The notes: generated from the letters alone by a model not told the origin. A DNA stretch of 49,941 nucleotides from Synechococcus sp. RedBA-s (GCF_024345495.1 NZ_JAGQBF010000022.1:1-49941), one strand, 5' to 3'. Shown: positions 1 through 8,336, numbered from the stretch's first letter. A program made the numbers and translations.

Positions 1-48
1 CCCTCACCCCCTTCAGCCCGCCCCGTCCCAGGGGGCTCCACGCCGCCG

Positions 49-744
49 ATGGTGGAAGTGGAGGGGCTCTGCCATTGGTATGGCAGCGGCGAGATGCGCC
101 GTCAGGTGCTGCAGCAGGTGAATCTGACGATTCAGCCCGGAGAGGTGGTGCTGCTCACCGGACCCTCGGGCTGCGGCAAGACCACCCTGCTCACCCTGGT
201 GGGGGCCCTGCGCCAGGTGCAGCAGGGCCATGTGCGGGTGCTGGGCCAGGACCTGAACGGCTCCAGCCGACGGCAGCGGCAGCAACTACGGCAGCGCATC
301 GGCATGATTTTTCAGGGCCACAACCTGCTGCGCTGCCTCAGCGCCGAGCAGAACGTGCAGATGGGCTCCGACCTGCTGCCCAACCTCGGCTATCGGGCCC
401 GGAGGGATCAGGCACGCGAGTGGCTGCGGGCTGTGGGCCTGGGCGACCATCTCGACAAGCTGCCCCATGGGCTCTCGGGGGGGCAGAAGCAACGGGTAGC
501 GATCGCCCGGGCCCTGGCGGCCCACCCCCGCCTGCTGCTGGCGGACGAGCCCACCGCCGCCCTCGACAAGCAGAGCGGCCGCGAGGTGGTGGATCTGCTC
601 AAGCGCCTGGCCCGGGAGCAGCACTGCGCCGTGCTGATGGTGACCCACGACCCCCGCATCCTGGATGTGGCCGACCGGCTGGTGCAGATGGAGGACGGCC
701 GCCTGATCGCCGCGCCGGTGCCCGAGCCTGAGCCGGCCCTGTGA
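49..744 (+). CDS. devA: DevA-type ABC transporter ATP-binding protein
   Basis: ATPase subunit of a MacB/LolD/DevA-class exporter. In cyanobacteria DevA works with a DevB membrane-fusion protein and a DevC permease to move lipids or other compounds across the envelope. Visible in the 231 residues are Walker A GPSGCGKTT (about 38-46), Q-loop (IFQGHN), ABC signature LSGGQKQRV (about 142-150), Walker B LLLADEPTAALD and the switch His in VTHDPR. The frame is open to the window edge, so the start could lie upstream; the ATG at 49 gives a family-typical N-terminus. The usual devBC partners would be left of the window and cannot be seen. Other LolD-like ATPases look similar, so the class is sure and the exact name less so. 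Confidence 0.85.
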   Translation: MVEVEGLCHWYGSGEMRRQVLQQVNLTIQPGEVVLLTGPSGCGKTTLLTLVGALRQVQQGHVRVLGQDLNGSSRRQRQQLRQRIGMIFQGHNLLRCLSAEQNVQMGSDLLPNLGYRARRDQAREWLRAVGLGDHLDKLPHGLSGGQKQRVAIARALAAHPRLLLADEPTAALDKQSGREVVDLLKRLAREQHCAVLMVTHDPRILDVADRLVQMEDGRLIAAPVPEPEPAL

Positions 745-764
745 AGGACATCGATCGGGCTTGG

Positions 765-770
765 TAGGCT
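765..770 (+). promoter_or_regulatory. candidate -10 element for the 51-aa basic protein gene
   Basis: TAGGCT fits the cyanobacterial sigma-70 -10 pattern TANNNT and lies 33 bases before the ATG at 803. It sits in TTGGTAGGCTGG, which nearly matches TTGGTAGCTTGG before rpsB (2013-2024). No clear -35 is visible. The call rests on the shared motif and position only. Confidence 0.25.
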
Positions 771-802
771 GGTGAATCACACCAACGGGCCCGAAGAACT
801 AG

Positions 803-958
803 ATGGCGAAACGCAGGAATCTGAAGAAGGAAAAGCAGGAACGCAACCGCTCCTACGCCCGCAAGTTCAAGAAGCGCAAGCTGCGCAACGACGGCCGTGG
901 TGAAGGGGCCGGCAACGGCGTCACCGGCACCGCCAACAACGGCGGCGCCGCCGACTGA
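803..958 (+). CDS. small highly basic protein, 51 aa
   Basis: A short gene with ATG at 803 and TGA at 956-958. The first 30 residues are packed with Lys and Arg (begins MAKRRNLKKEKQERNRSYAR), and the tail is Gly/Asn/Ala-rich and flexible. It has its own candidate -10 (765-770) and a strong rho-independent terminator (1013-1039), so it looks like a monocistronic unit. The basic head suggests nucleic acid or ribosome binding, which is inference from composition. I believe similar small basic proteins occur across picocyanobacteria as hypotheticals, but cannot check. No function is assigned. Confidence 0.75.
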   Translation: MAKRRNLKKEKQERNRSYARKFKKRKLRNDGRGEGAGNGVTGTANNGGAAD

Positions 959-1012
959 GCCAGGCGCTGATGTCGCTCTCCAGGTGCCAGAGCGTGGCGC
1001 CTGACGGGCGTG

Positions 1013-1039
1013 GGGATCCCGAGGGAGGGATCCCTTTTT
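1013..1039 (+). terminator. rho-independent terminator
   Basis: GGGATCCC (1013-1020), a six-base loop GAGGGA, then GGGATCCC (1027-1034) give a perfect 8-bp stem followed by five T (1035-1039). It ends the 51-aa protein transcript. It also argues against starting the next gene at the in-frame GTG at 1010, which would place the hairpin inside the coding sequence. Confidence 0.85.
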
Positions 1040-1075
1040 CATGTTGAAGCCCCATCACCCCCCGGCAGCCGAACC

Positions 1076-2008
1076 ATGGTTCCCAGCGTCGTCATCCCCA
1101 CCTACAACCGCCGACCGATCCTGGAGAAGGCCCTGCTGGCCCTGGAGGATCAGCGGCTGGAGCCGCCCCTGCAGGACTACGAGGTGGTGGTGGTCGATGA
1201 CGGATCCACCGACGGCACCGCCGAGTGGCTGCGGCAGGAGGCGGAGCGCTTCCCCCATGTGCGCCTGGTCGAGCAGGACCACGGCGGACCGGCCGAGGGC
1301 CGCAACCGTGGCGTCGACCATGCCCGCGGTGATGTGATCGTGTTCATCGACAGCGATCTGGTGGTGACCGGCACGTTCCTGCTGGAGCATGCCCGGGCCC
1401 TCGAGGCCCGCTGGCAGCAGAGTGGCAACCGGCTCTGCTTCACCTATGGCGCCGTCATCAACACGGCCAATTTCGAGGATCCAACCAGCGAACCCCACAA
1501 GCTCAGCGATCACTCCTGGGCCTATTTCGCCACCGGCAACGTGGCGATCGATCGTCAGCTGCTGGAGCGCGCCGGCCTGTTCGACACCAGCTTCCGCCTC
1601 TACGGCTGGGAAGACCTGGAGTTGGGGGAGCGCTTGCGTCGCCTGGGGGTGGAGCTGGTGCGCTGCCCGGCTGCGGTGGGCTACCACTGGCACCCTGCCC
1701 TAAGCCTGGAGCAACTGCCCGATCTGGTGCGGATCGAGCAGGAGCGGGCACGCATGGGGCTGGTTTTTTACCGCAAGCACCCCACCCGGCGAGTGCGCTT
1801 CATCATTCAGTTCACCTGGTGGCACCGGCTGCTCTGGGAGCTGCTCACCCTGGGGGGCCTGGTCAATGAGCGCACGCTGCGACCCCTGCTGGCCTGGCTG
1901 ATCCGCCGCGGCAAGAACGCCCTGGCCATGGAGTTGCTGCGCCTGCCGCTCAACCGACTGGGGGTGCGGGCCCTCTACCGCGAGGCCCGCGCCGAGGGCC
2001 TTCGCTGA
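1076..2008 (+). CDS. family 2 glycosyltransferase
   Basis: GT-A fold glycosyltransferase of about 310 aa that should transfer a sugar from a nucleotide-sugar donor, probably for cell-surface polysaccharide. Visible are the N-terminal strand SVVIPTYNRR, the nucleotide-binding VVVDDGSTDGT, the metal-binding DxD-like VFIDSDLVV, and a galactosyltransferase-type C-terminal motif (YGWEDLELGERLRRLG) ending the catalytic domain. A basic, partly hydrophobic C-terminal helical tail may contact the membrane. The ATG at 1076 is preferred over GTG 1010, which lies before the terminator and adds an unconserved-looking leader. Acceptor and donor cannot be told from sequence. Confidence 0.85.
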   Translation: MVPSVVIPTYNRRPILEKALLALEDQRLEPPLQDYEVVVVDDGSTDGTAEWLRQEAERFPHVRLVEQDHGGPAEGRNRGVDHARGDVIVFIDSDLVVTGTFLLEHARALEARWQQSGNRLCFTYGAVINTANFEDPTSEPHKLSDHSWAYFATGNVAIDRQLLERAGLFDTSFRLYGWEDLELGERLRRLGVELVRCPAAVGYHWHPALSLEQLPDLVRIEQERARMGLVFYRKHPTRRVRFIIQFTWWHRLLWELLTLGGLVNERTLRPLLAWLIRRGKNALAMELLRLPLNRLGVRALYREARAEGLR

Positions 2009-2016
2009 CCGTTTGG

Positions 2017-2137
2017 TAGCTTGGCTTGTCCCCTAATACACCGCACACCTGTCCGTTTCGGGTGCTCAGTCGGCACCGGTGATCCCCATAGCGGGTCATC
2101 GCGTCTGATCCCTGGCAGGTGGAGGCGAACCCGAAAC
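2017..2137 (+). promoter_or_regulatory. rpsB promoter and structured leader
   Basis: A candidate -10 (TAGCTT, 2017-2022) precedes a leader of roughly 120 nt. GTTTCGGGT (2055-2063) is perfectly complementary to ACCCGAAAC (2129-2137), so a 9-bp long-range stem could enclose about 65 nt just before the rpsB ATG at 2149. Autoregulation of rpsB-tsf by S2 through the leader is established in E. coli; whether this structure does the same is inference. Confidence 0.4.
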
Positions 2138-2148
2138 CCTTCCTAACC

Positions 2149-2865
2149 ATGGCTGTTGTCACACTCACCGAGATGATGGAGGCTGGCGCCCACTTCGGGC
2201 ACCAGACGCGTCGTTGGAATCCCAAGATGTCGCGCTACATCTATTGCGCGCGCAACGGGGTTCATATCATTGATCTGGTGCAGACCGCCGTCTGCATGAA
2301 CAACGCCTACAAGTGGACACGCAATGCCTCCCGCAGTGGCAAGCGTTTCCTCTTCGTGGGCACCAAGAAGCAGGCCTCCGAGGTGATCGCCATCGAGGCC
2401 AGCCGCTGCGGCGCCGCCTACGTGAACCAGCGCTGGTTGGGCGGCATGCTCACCAACTGGAGCACGATGCGCGCCCGCATCGATCGCCTCAAGGACCTTG
2501 AGCGGATGGAGAGCTCCGGCGCCATCGCCATGCGTCCTAAGAAGGAAGCCGCCGTGCTGCGTCGCGAGCTGGAGCGTCTGCAGAAGTACCTCGGCGGCCT
2601 CAAGTCGATGCGCCGTCTGCCCGATGTGGTGGTGCTGGTGGACCAGCGCCGTGAGAACAACGCGGTGCTCGAGTGCCGCAAGCTCGACATCCCCCTGGTG
2701 TCGATGCTCGACACCAACTGCGACCCTGACCTGGCCGACGTGCCCATCCCCTGCAACGACGACGCCGTGCGCTCGGTGCAGCTGGTGCTGGGCCGCCTGG
2801 CTGATGCGATCAACGAAGGTCGCCACAGCGGTCAGGAGCAACACCCCGAAGACGACGAGGCCTGA
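2149..2865 (+). CDS. rpsB: 30S ribosomal protein S2
   Basis: Small-subunit ribosomal protein S2, 238 aa, the normal bacterial length. The N-terminus [24 protein letters not shown], the block [12 protein letters not shown], the [17 protein letters not shown] segment and [19 protein letters not shown] are all classic S2. In-frame codons extend ten residues upstream, but the ATG at 2149 gives the family N-terminus and follows the structured leader. The C-terminal tail is acidic. Followed by tsf, the near-universal bacterial order. Confidence 0.97.
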   Translation: MAVVTLTEMMEAGAHFGHQTRRWNPKMSRYIYCARNGVHIIDLVQTAVCMNNAYKWTRNASRSGKRFLFVGTKKQASEVIAIEASRCGAAYVNQRWLGGMLTNWSTMRARIDRLKDLERMESSGAIAMRPKKEAAVLRRELERLQKYLGGLKSMRRLPDVVVLVDQRRENNAVLECRKLDIPLVSMLDTNCDPDLADVPIPCNDDAVRSVQLVLGRLADAINEGRHSGQEQHPEDDEA

Positions 2866-2940
2866 AGCCTCTCTCTTTCAAAGTTCGGGCCTGGGGCCTG
2901 ACCACTCCCCCTGGGGTTCCGAGCTGTTCGGGGCCCCGGA

Positions 2941-2979
2941 TCCCCTCCTTCCACCCTCCCCTTCCTCCTTTCCCCTCCC
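2941..2979 (+). promoter_or_regulatory. polypyrimidine tract directly before the tsf start codon
   Basis: The 39 bases touching the tsf ATG (2980) are all C or T except one A near 2953. There is no Shine-Dalgarno sequence in the tract. Pyrimidine-rich leaders are known binding sites for ribosomal protein S1 in other bacteria, so SD-independent initiation or coupling to rpsB is possible; that is inference. Confidence 0.4.
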
Positions 2980-3642
2980 ATGGCTGAGATCTCAGCGAAG
3001 CTCGTCAAGGAACTGCGCGAGAAAACCGGCGCCGGCATGATGGATTGCAAAAAGGCGCTGGGCGAATCCGCCGGCGACATGGGCAAGGCCGCCGAGTGGC
3101 TGCGCCAGAAGGGCATCGCCACCGCCGAGAAGAAAGCCGGCCGCACCGCCGCCGAGGGCGCCATCGGCAGCTACATCCACACCGGTGCTCGGGTGGGTGT
3201 GCTGGTGGAGCTGAACTGCGAAACCGATTTCGTCGCCCGCGGCGATGTCTTCCAGGAGCTGTTGCGCAACGTGGCGATGCAGATCGCCGCCTGCCCCAAC
3301 GTCGAGTACGTGAGCACCGAGGAGATTCCTGCCGCCATCGCCGATCGTGAGAAGCAGATCGAGATGGGTCGTGACGACCTGGCCGGCAAACCCGATAAAA
3401 TGAAAGAAAAGATTGTCGAGGGCCGCATCGGCAAGCGGCTCAAGGAACTGGCCCTGCTGGAGCAACCCTTCATCAAGGACAGCTCGATCACCGTGGCCGA
3501 ACTGGTCAAGCAGGTGGCCGGCAAGATCGGCGAGAATATTCAGGTGCGTCGCTTCACCCGCTACACCCTCGGTGAGGGCATCGAGGTCGAGCAGGCCGAC
3601 TTCGCTGCCGAAGTAGCCGCCATGACCGGCAAGGCGGCCTGA
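2980..3642 (+). CDS. tsf: translation elongation factor Ts
   Basis: EF-Ts, the nucleotide exchange factor that recycles EF-Tu-GDP. It is 220 aa, the short form typical of cyanobacteria and plastids compared with about 283 in E. coli. Visible are the N-terminal UBA-like domain ([19 protein letters not shown]) and the core motif NCETDFVAR near residue 80. The C-terminal signature [14 protein letters not shown] is also present. It lies 114 bases after rpsB and is probably cotranscribed. The leader lacks a purine-rich ribosome binding site. Confidence 0.97.
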   Translation: MAEISAKLVKELREKTGAGMMDCKKALGESAGDMGKAAEWLRQKGIATAEKKAGRTAAEGAIGSYIHTGARVGVLVELNCETDFVARGDVFQELLRNVAMQIAACPNVEYVSTEEIPAAIADREKQIEMGRDDLAGKPDKMKEKIVEGRIGKRLKELALLEQPFIKDSSITVAELVKQVAGKIGENIQVRRFTRYTLGEGIEVEQADFAAEVAAMTGKAA

Positions 3643-3683
3643 GCGCCCCCGGCGTTCCCCTTCCGTCCCTCCGCCTCAGCCGA

Positions 3684-4994
3684 TTGGAGACCAACGCCAC
3701 CGCGTTGTCCGAAGCCCACGGTCACCTGGAGCGCATTCGCTGCAGTCTGGGGGAGGGCCACAAGGCCCTTTATCACGACCTGGCCCTCTACCTGCAGGTG
3801 TTGCGCGACGGCCTCGGGGACGCCGTTCAGCAGGCCGTCTTTCATGTGGCCACTCAGGTGGTGCCGGAGCGCTATCAGCAGCTGAATGCTCGCCAGCGCC
3901 AGGAGCTGCCCCGGCGCCTGGCCCAGCTGGTGCAGCGCTGTGGCTGCCTGCTGACCCTGGAGCAGCTGCTGGTGCTGGCCCGCCAGGTGCAGGCCGAGCA
4001 GAGGCGCCAGGGACAGCAGGACCAGCGCCGCCTGGCCGAGGCCCTGGCGCAGATGACAGGCGGGTCTGCGGACGAAGACGACGAGGACGAGGACGAGGAG
4101 GAGCGCGAGGAAGCTGAGGGCTCGATCCGGCTCGATCTCACTCTGCCCCTCTCCGCCGAGCTGTTCTCCGCGGGCCTGCCATCCCTGGCGGGCCTCAGCG
4201 GCCTGGTGGGTTCACCACAGGAGTCGACGCTGGAGTCAACCTTGGACTCCAGTCTGGATCCCAGTGAGGATCTACTGGCCGGCGACATGCCCATTAACGG
4301 GGATGGCGACGGCGAAGACCCCGACGATGGCGACCTGGCCGACGACGACGCAGGGGAGGAGGAGCAGCAGGGCGAGGGGGCTGAGAGCGAAGATCCCACC
4401 GACATCCTGCGGGCTCTGCTGGTGATGGCGGTGCCCCCGGAACGCCGCGCTTCGAGTCTCGGGCCAGGACAGCTGTTTGCAGACAACACAAGCGAACCGC
4501 TGCCGGCTGAGTGCGATGACGCCGATGGCCATCAGGGCCTTGTGCCCCAGCAGCCCCTGGAGCTGCTGGAGTGGTGGCAGGCCCTCGACCGTGCCCTGCA
4601 GCGGCGCCTGCGCAACCTCTCCCACGCCATCAACCTGGATCTGATCAAGCTGGGGCTCGCTCGCAGCCTGCTGCCCCTCTCCCTGCTCGACGCCGTACTG
4701 GAGGGGAACCTCGATGCCCTGCCGGCACCAGCCAACCTGCTGCGCATCCAATTGCCCTTCGGCAGCCCCGATACACCGTTGCAAGTGCAGACCCTGGGGG
4801 TGCTGCTGCGCACCAGCGACCTGGAGTACGAGCAACCCCGCCTGCGCACCTGCCGCAAACGGCTGGAGCAGCGCCGCGCCAGCGTGCGCAAAATGGCTCA
4901 GCAGTACCGCCACTGGCAGCGGCGGGCCCTGGCCCTGGAAGCGGAACAGCAGTGGATGCAGGACAGCCAATCCACCCCCGAGGGAATGGCCTGA
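3684..4994 (+). CDS. acidic protein of unknown function, 436 aa
   Basis: I do not recognise a known domain. Residues about 1-125 are helical and Gln/Leu/Arg-rich. Residues about 130-240 form a disordered acidic segment with runs of Asp and Glu and a four-residue repeat (ESTL, ESTL, DSSL, DPSE; see 4221-4268). The C-terminal part (about 290-425) is again helical, with a predicted coiled coil near RKRLEQRRASVRKMAQQYR. No signal peptide or membrane segment is visible. The start is a TTG at 3684, chosen because no ATG or GTG lies close by, so it is uncertain. The 3' end overlaps the probable recG start by 43 bases. Confidence 0.75.
   Translation: METNATALSEAHGHLERIRCSLGEGHKALYHDLALYLQVLRDGLGDAVQQAVFHVATQVVPERYQQLNARQRQELPRRLAQLVQRCGCLLTLEQLLVLARQVQAEQRRQGQQDQRRLAEALAQMTGGSADEDDEDEDEEEREEAEGSIRLDLTLPLSAELFSAGLPSLAGLSGLVGSPQESTLESTLDSSLDPSEDLLAGDMPINGDGDGEDPDDGDLADDDAGEEEQQGEGAESEDPTDILRALLVMAVPPERRASSLGPGQLFADNTSEPLPAECDDADGHQGLVPQQPLELLEWWQALDRALQRRLRNLSHAINLDLIKLGLARSLLPLSLLDAVLEGNLDALPAPANLLRIQLPFGSPDTPLQVQTLGVLLRTSDLEYEQPRLRTCRKRLEQRRASVRKMAQQYRHWQRRALALEAEQQWMQDSQSTPEGMA
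4221..4268 (+). repeat. four degenerate 12-nt tandem repeats inside the acidic protein gene
   Basis: Units at 4221-4232, 4233-4244, 4245-4256 and 4257-4268 follow the pattern GA(G/C/T)-TC-like plus CTG and encode ESTL, ESTL, DSSL and DPSE. Units 2 and 3 also form an inverted repeat, CTGGAGTC (4230-4237) with GACTCCAG (4245-4252). The pattern suggests past slippage expansion of a linker. Confidence 0.6.
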
Positions 4995-7570
4995 ACCCGG
5001 CGGCGGATCCCCCTGCTGCCAATTGCGGGATCGGCCAGACCGGGACCAGCCAGGTCGGAACCAGCCAAGCCGGGATCAATCCAGACCATGGGAGCTGGAT
5101 CACCACCCTGCAGCAGGCGCTACAGCTGGAGGTGGAACGCGGCTTTGAGAATCTGCAGGGGCGACGGGAGAAGTTCAACCTCTTCCTGGAGCGCCAGTGC
5201 CGCCAGCCCCCCGAGGGGCTGATCCTTCGGCAGCCGGAGGCGGCGCCGGCCCTGGCCGCCCTGGCCGAGCTCTTCGCCCGCTACGACGACCTGCCCCTGG
5301 CCCAGCGTCAGTCGTTGCTTCGGCGCTGCCGGGAGCGGCTGCACGACCTGCGCCAGAGCCTGGATCCACCCCGGACGCCTGCCCCCCCACGGCTGAAGCT
5401 GGCACCAGCGGTGGCGGCCACCGCTGGCGCTCGAGCGGCGGCCCGCCGGGGGGCGGGTCCGATCCAGCCCGACACCCCCCTGGGGGAGGTGCCGGGGATC
5501 GGGCCGAAAACCGCCACCCGCCTGGCGGGCCTGGGCTTGCTGCTGGCCCGTGACCTGCTGCGCCACTACCCCCGCGACTACCTCGATTACGCCAATCTCG
5601 TGCGCATTCAGGAGCTGGTGCCGGGCAGCACCGCCACCATCGTGGCCACGGTGCAGCGCTCCCATGCCTTCGCCAGCCCCCGCAACCCCCGGCTGGTGAT
5701 CCTGGAACTTCACCTACGCGACATCAGCGGGCGGCTGCGGTTGAGCAAATTCTTCGCCGGCCAGCGCTTCAGCTCACCGGGCTGGCTCCAAGCCCAGCAA
5801 CGGCAGTTCCCGCCAGGCTGCAGCGTGGCCGCCAGTGGTCTGGTGCGCGAGACCCCCTACGGCCCCACCCTCCACGATCCCCTTCTGGAGGTGGTCGACT
5901 CCCCCAGCACGCCTGTGCGCTCCCGCCAGATCGGACGGCTGGTGCCGGTCTATGCCCTCACCGAAGGGCTTGGAGCCGAACGGCTGCGCCAGGCCATCCA
6001 GACGGTGCTGGCCGCCGCCGCCGCCTGGGGCGATCCCCTGCCAGCGGCCCTGAGGCGGCAGGAGGGACTGCTGGATCGAGCCGCTGCCTGGCGCGGGCTG
6101 CACGATCCCGCCGACCGTGACCAGCTCAGGGCCAGCCGCCACCGGCTGGTCTTCGATGAATTCCTGCTGCTACAGCTGAGCCTGCTGCAACGGCGCGCCC
6201 AGCTCACCCGGCGGCCAGCCCCGCCCCTGCGGCTGCCGCAGGGAGCCGGCAGCCTGATGGCCTCCTTTCTGAAATTGCTGCCCTTCCAGCTCACCGAGGC
6301 CCAGCGGCGGGTGCTGGCCGACATTCAGGCGGATCTGGAGAAGGAGCAGCCCATGGCCCGCCTGCTGCAGGGGGATGTGGGCAGCGGCAAGACCGTGGTG
6401 GCCATCGCCGCCCTGCTGGTGGCCATCGAAGCCGGTTGCCAGGGTGCCCTGATGGCCCCCACGGAGGTGCTGGCCGAACAGCACGCCCGCAAGCTGGGGG
6501 AGTGGCTGAGCCAGCTGCATGTGAGCACCGCCCTGCTCACGGGATCCACCCCGCCGGCGCGGCGGCGCCAGCTGCTCCAGGACCTGGCCAACGGCCAGCT
6601 GCAGCTGCTGGTGGGGACCCATGCCCTGCTGGAGGATCCGGTGGCCTTCGCCCGCCTCGGGCTGGTGGTGGTGGATGAGCAGCACCGCTTCGGCGTGCGC
6701 CAGCGCGACCGGCTGATGGGCAAGGGACTGCAGCCCCACCTGCTGACGATGACCGCCACACCGATTCCGCGCACCCTGGCCCTCTCGGTGCATGGCGACC
6801 TGGAGGTGAGTCAGATCGATGGCCTGCCGCCGGGGCGCACCCCCATCCGCACCCGCCTGCTGCGGGGCGGCCAGCGCCGGGAGGCCTACGAGCTGATCCG
6901 CGCGGAGGTGGCCCAGGGCCAACGGGCCTACGTGGTACTGCCCCTGGTGGAGGAGTCGGAGAAACTGGATCTGCGCTCGGCGGTGGCCGTCCACCGGCAG
7001 TTGCAGGAGGAGATCTTCCCGGACCTGCGCGTGGGCCTCCTGCACGGGAAGATGCCGAGCCCCCGCAAGCAAGAGGCGATCAACGCCTTCGCCAGCGGCC
7101 ATTGCGATGTGCTGGTGTCCACCACCGTGGTGGAGGTGGGGGTCGATGTACCGGAGGCCAGCGTGATGGTGATCGAGCACGCCGAGCGCTTCGGGCTGGC
7201 ACAGCTTCACCAGCTGCGCGGCCGGGTGGGCCGCGGAGCGGCGGCCTCCCATTGCCTGTTGATCAACGATGGCAAGGCCGGACCGGCCCAGCAACGGCTG
7301 GAGCTGCTGGTGCGCTCCAGCGATGGCTTCGAGATCGCTGAGCTGGATCTGCAGCTGCGGGGGCCGGGCCAGGTGCTGGGAACCCGCCAGTCGGGGCTGC
7401 CCGACCTGGCCCTGGCCAGCCTCAGCGACGATGGGGACGTGCTGGAGCAGGCCCGCTCGCTGGCCAGACGGCTGCTTGAGCTCGACCCTGGCCTCGAAGC
7501 CCATCCGGGCCTGCGCCAGGCCCTGGCCGAGCAGCGGCAGCGGCAGGTGGAGGCCAGCAGTTTGAATTGA
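4952..7570 (+). CDS. recG: ATP-dependent DNA helicase RecG
   Basis: RecG remodels stalled replication forks and branch-migrates recombination intermediates. The 872-aa product has a cyanobacterial N-terminal extension with the WITTLQQALQLEVERGF block. It then has the wedge/OB domain (LGEVPGIGPKTATRL, then LRHYPRDYLDY). The helicase domains show Walker A GDVGSGKT, the DEQH box (VVVDEQHRFG), TATPIPRTL, and motif VI QLRGRVGRG. The start is hard: no ATG, GTG or TTG occurs in frame between 4955 and the first conserved block, so GTG 4952 is the nearest credible start. It overlaps the upstream gene by 43 bases. Confidence 0.93.
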   Translation: MDAGQPIHPRGNGLNPAADPPAANCGIGQTGTSQVGTSQAGINPDHGSWITTLQQALQLEVERGFENLQGRREKFNLFLERQCRQPPEGLILRQPEAAPALAALAELFARYDDLPLAQRQSLLRRCRERLHDLRQSLDPPRTPAPPRLKLAPAVAATAGARAAARRGAGPIQPDTPLGEVPGIGPKTATRLAGLGLLLARDLLRHYPRDYLDYANLVRIQELVPGSTATIVATVQRSHAFASPRNPRLVILELHLRDISGRLRLSKFFAGQRFSSPGWLQAQQRQFPPGCSVAASGLVRETPYGPTLHDPLLEVVDSPSTPVRSRQIGRLVPVYALTEGLGAERLRQAIQTVLAAAAAWGDPLPAALRRQEGLLDRAAAWRGLHDPADRDQLRASRHRLVFDEFLLLQLSLLQRRAQLTRRPAPPLRLPQGAGSLMASFLKLLPFQLTEAQRRVLADIQADLEKEQPMARLLQGDVGSGKTVVAIAALLVAIEAGCQGALMAPTEVLAEQHARKLGEWLSQLHVSTALLTGSTPPARRRQLLQDLANGQLQLLVGTHALLEDPVAFARLGLVVVDEQHRFGVRQRDRLMGKGLQPHLLTMTATPIPRTLALSVHGDLEVSQIDGLPPGRTPIRTRLLRGGQRREAYELIRAEVAQGQRAYVVLPLVEESEKLDLRSAVAVHRQLQEEIFPDLRVGLLHGKMPSPRKQEAINAFASGHCDVLVSTTVVEVGVDVPEASVMVIEHAERFGLAQLHQLRGRVGRGAAASHCLLINDGKAGPAQQRLELLVRSSDGFEIAELDLQLRGPGQVLGTRQSGLPDLALASLSDDGDVLEQARSLARRLLELDPGLEAHPGLRQALAEQRQRQVEASSLN
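5036..5080 (+). repeat. three imperfect 15-nt tandem repeats in the recG N-terminus
   Basis: Units 5036-5050, 5051-5065 and 5066-5080 encode QTGTS, QVGTS and QAGIN. They lie between the stop codon of the upstream gene and the first conserved RecG block, in a segment that looks like an unconserved linker. Confidence 0.55.
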
Positions 7571-7592
7571 GCTCTCCCCGCCATCCCCGCGC

Positions 7593-8336
7593 GTGAGCCC
7601 CAGCCCGCTCAGGCCCTGGAGCCCGATCCCGATCCAGGACTCAGCCGAAGCGCTGATTCCCCTACCCGGCCAGCTGATGCGGCTTGAGCCCCACCCCTAT
7701 GCGTCGCTGGGGGCTCCCTACGGCGACGGCTGCAGCCCCTTCCAGCTGCGCAGCGGCGTGGTGGAACGCCTGCTGCGGGCCCAGGGGGAGCTGCAGCGTC
7801 AGCACAGCGACTGGTGCCTGGCGATCTTCGACGGCTGGCGGCCCGTGCGCGTGCAGCAGTTCATGGTGGAGCACACGATCGAGAGCGAATGCCGCCGGCT
7901 GGGGCTGGACCCTCGCCAGAGTGGCCCCGAGCTGGAGGCCGTGATCGCCGACGTGGGCCGCTTCTGGGCGCCTCCCAGCCCGGATCCGGCCACTCCACCA
8001 CCCCACAGCACCGGTGGGGCCGTGGATCTCACCCTGGCCAGCTCAGGCGGCGAGCCGCTGGATCTGGGCGGGGAGATCGATGCCATCGGAGCGGTCTCGG
8101 AGCCCGATCACTACGACCCCACCAGACGCAGCAAACGCCTGGAGGCCAGCCTTGAGCCCCTGCTGGAGCAGGAATGGCACCGGCGCCGCAGCCTGTTGCG
8201 CGAGGTGATGGCGGCAGCCGGCTTTGCTCAGCACCCCCATGAGTGGTGGCACTTCAGCCACGGCGATCAGCTCTGGGCCTGGCGGCAGGGGGCAGAGGCC
8301 GCGATCTACGGCGGCTGGGACCCCGGCACGGGCTGA
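7593..8336 (+). CDS. VanX-like D-alanyl-D-alanine dipeptidase (M15D)
   Basis: Zinc dipeptidase of peptidase family M15D, expected to split D-Ala-D-Ala for recycling of peptidoglycan precursors. In the 247 residues the zinc and catalytic motifs are complete: FDGWRP (the conserved Arg), the SxHxxGxAxD-type PHSTGGAVDLTL (about 136-146), and EWWHFSHGD near residue 215, giving the base Glu and third His. There is no signal peptide, so it is probably cytoplasmic. The GTG start at 7593 is 22 bases after recG. No vanH/vanA ligase genes are nearby, so a metabolic role is more likely than glycopeptide resistance. Its 3' end overlaps the convergent gene by 31 bases. Confidence 0.88.
   Translation: MSPSPLRPWSPIPIQDSAEALIPLPGQLMRLEPHPYASLGAPYGDGCSPFQLRSGVVERLLRAQGELQRQHSDWCLAIFDGWRPVRVQQFMVEHTIESECRRLGLDPRQSGPELEAVIADVGRFWAPPSPDPATPPPHSTGGAVDLTLASSGGEPLDLGGEIDAIGAVSEPDHYDPTRRSKRLEASLEPLLEQEWHRRRSLLREVMAAAGFAQHPHEWWHFSHGDQLWAWRQGAEAAIYGGWDPGTG

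Noticed and set aside
499-506. GCGATCGC (HIP1-type octamer), also seen at 19254, 22488, 29729, 37391, 39348 and 47643
   Set aside because: Only about seven were found by eye in 50 kb, a mild excess over chance and far below HIP1-rich cyanobacteria; not treated as a structured element.
1010-1075. N-terminal extension of the glycosyltransferase from GTG 1010
   Set aside because: It would put a rho-independent terminator in the coding sequence; ATG 1076 fits the family.
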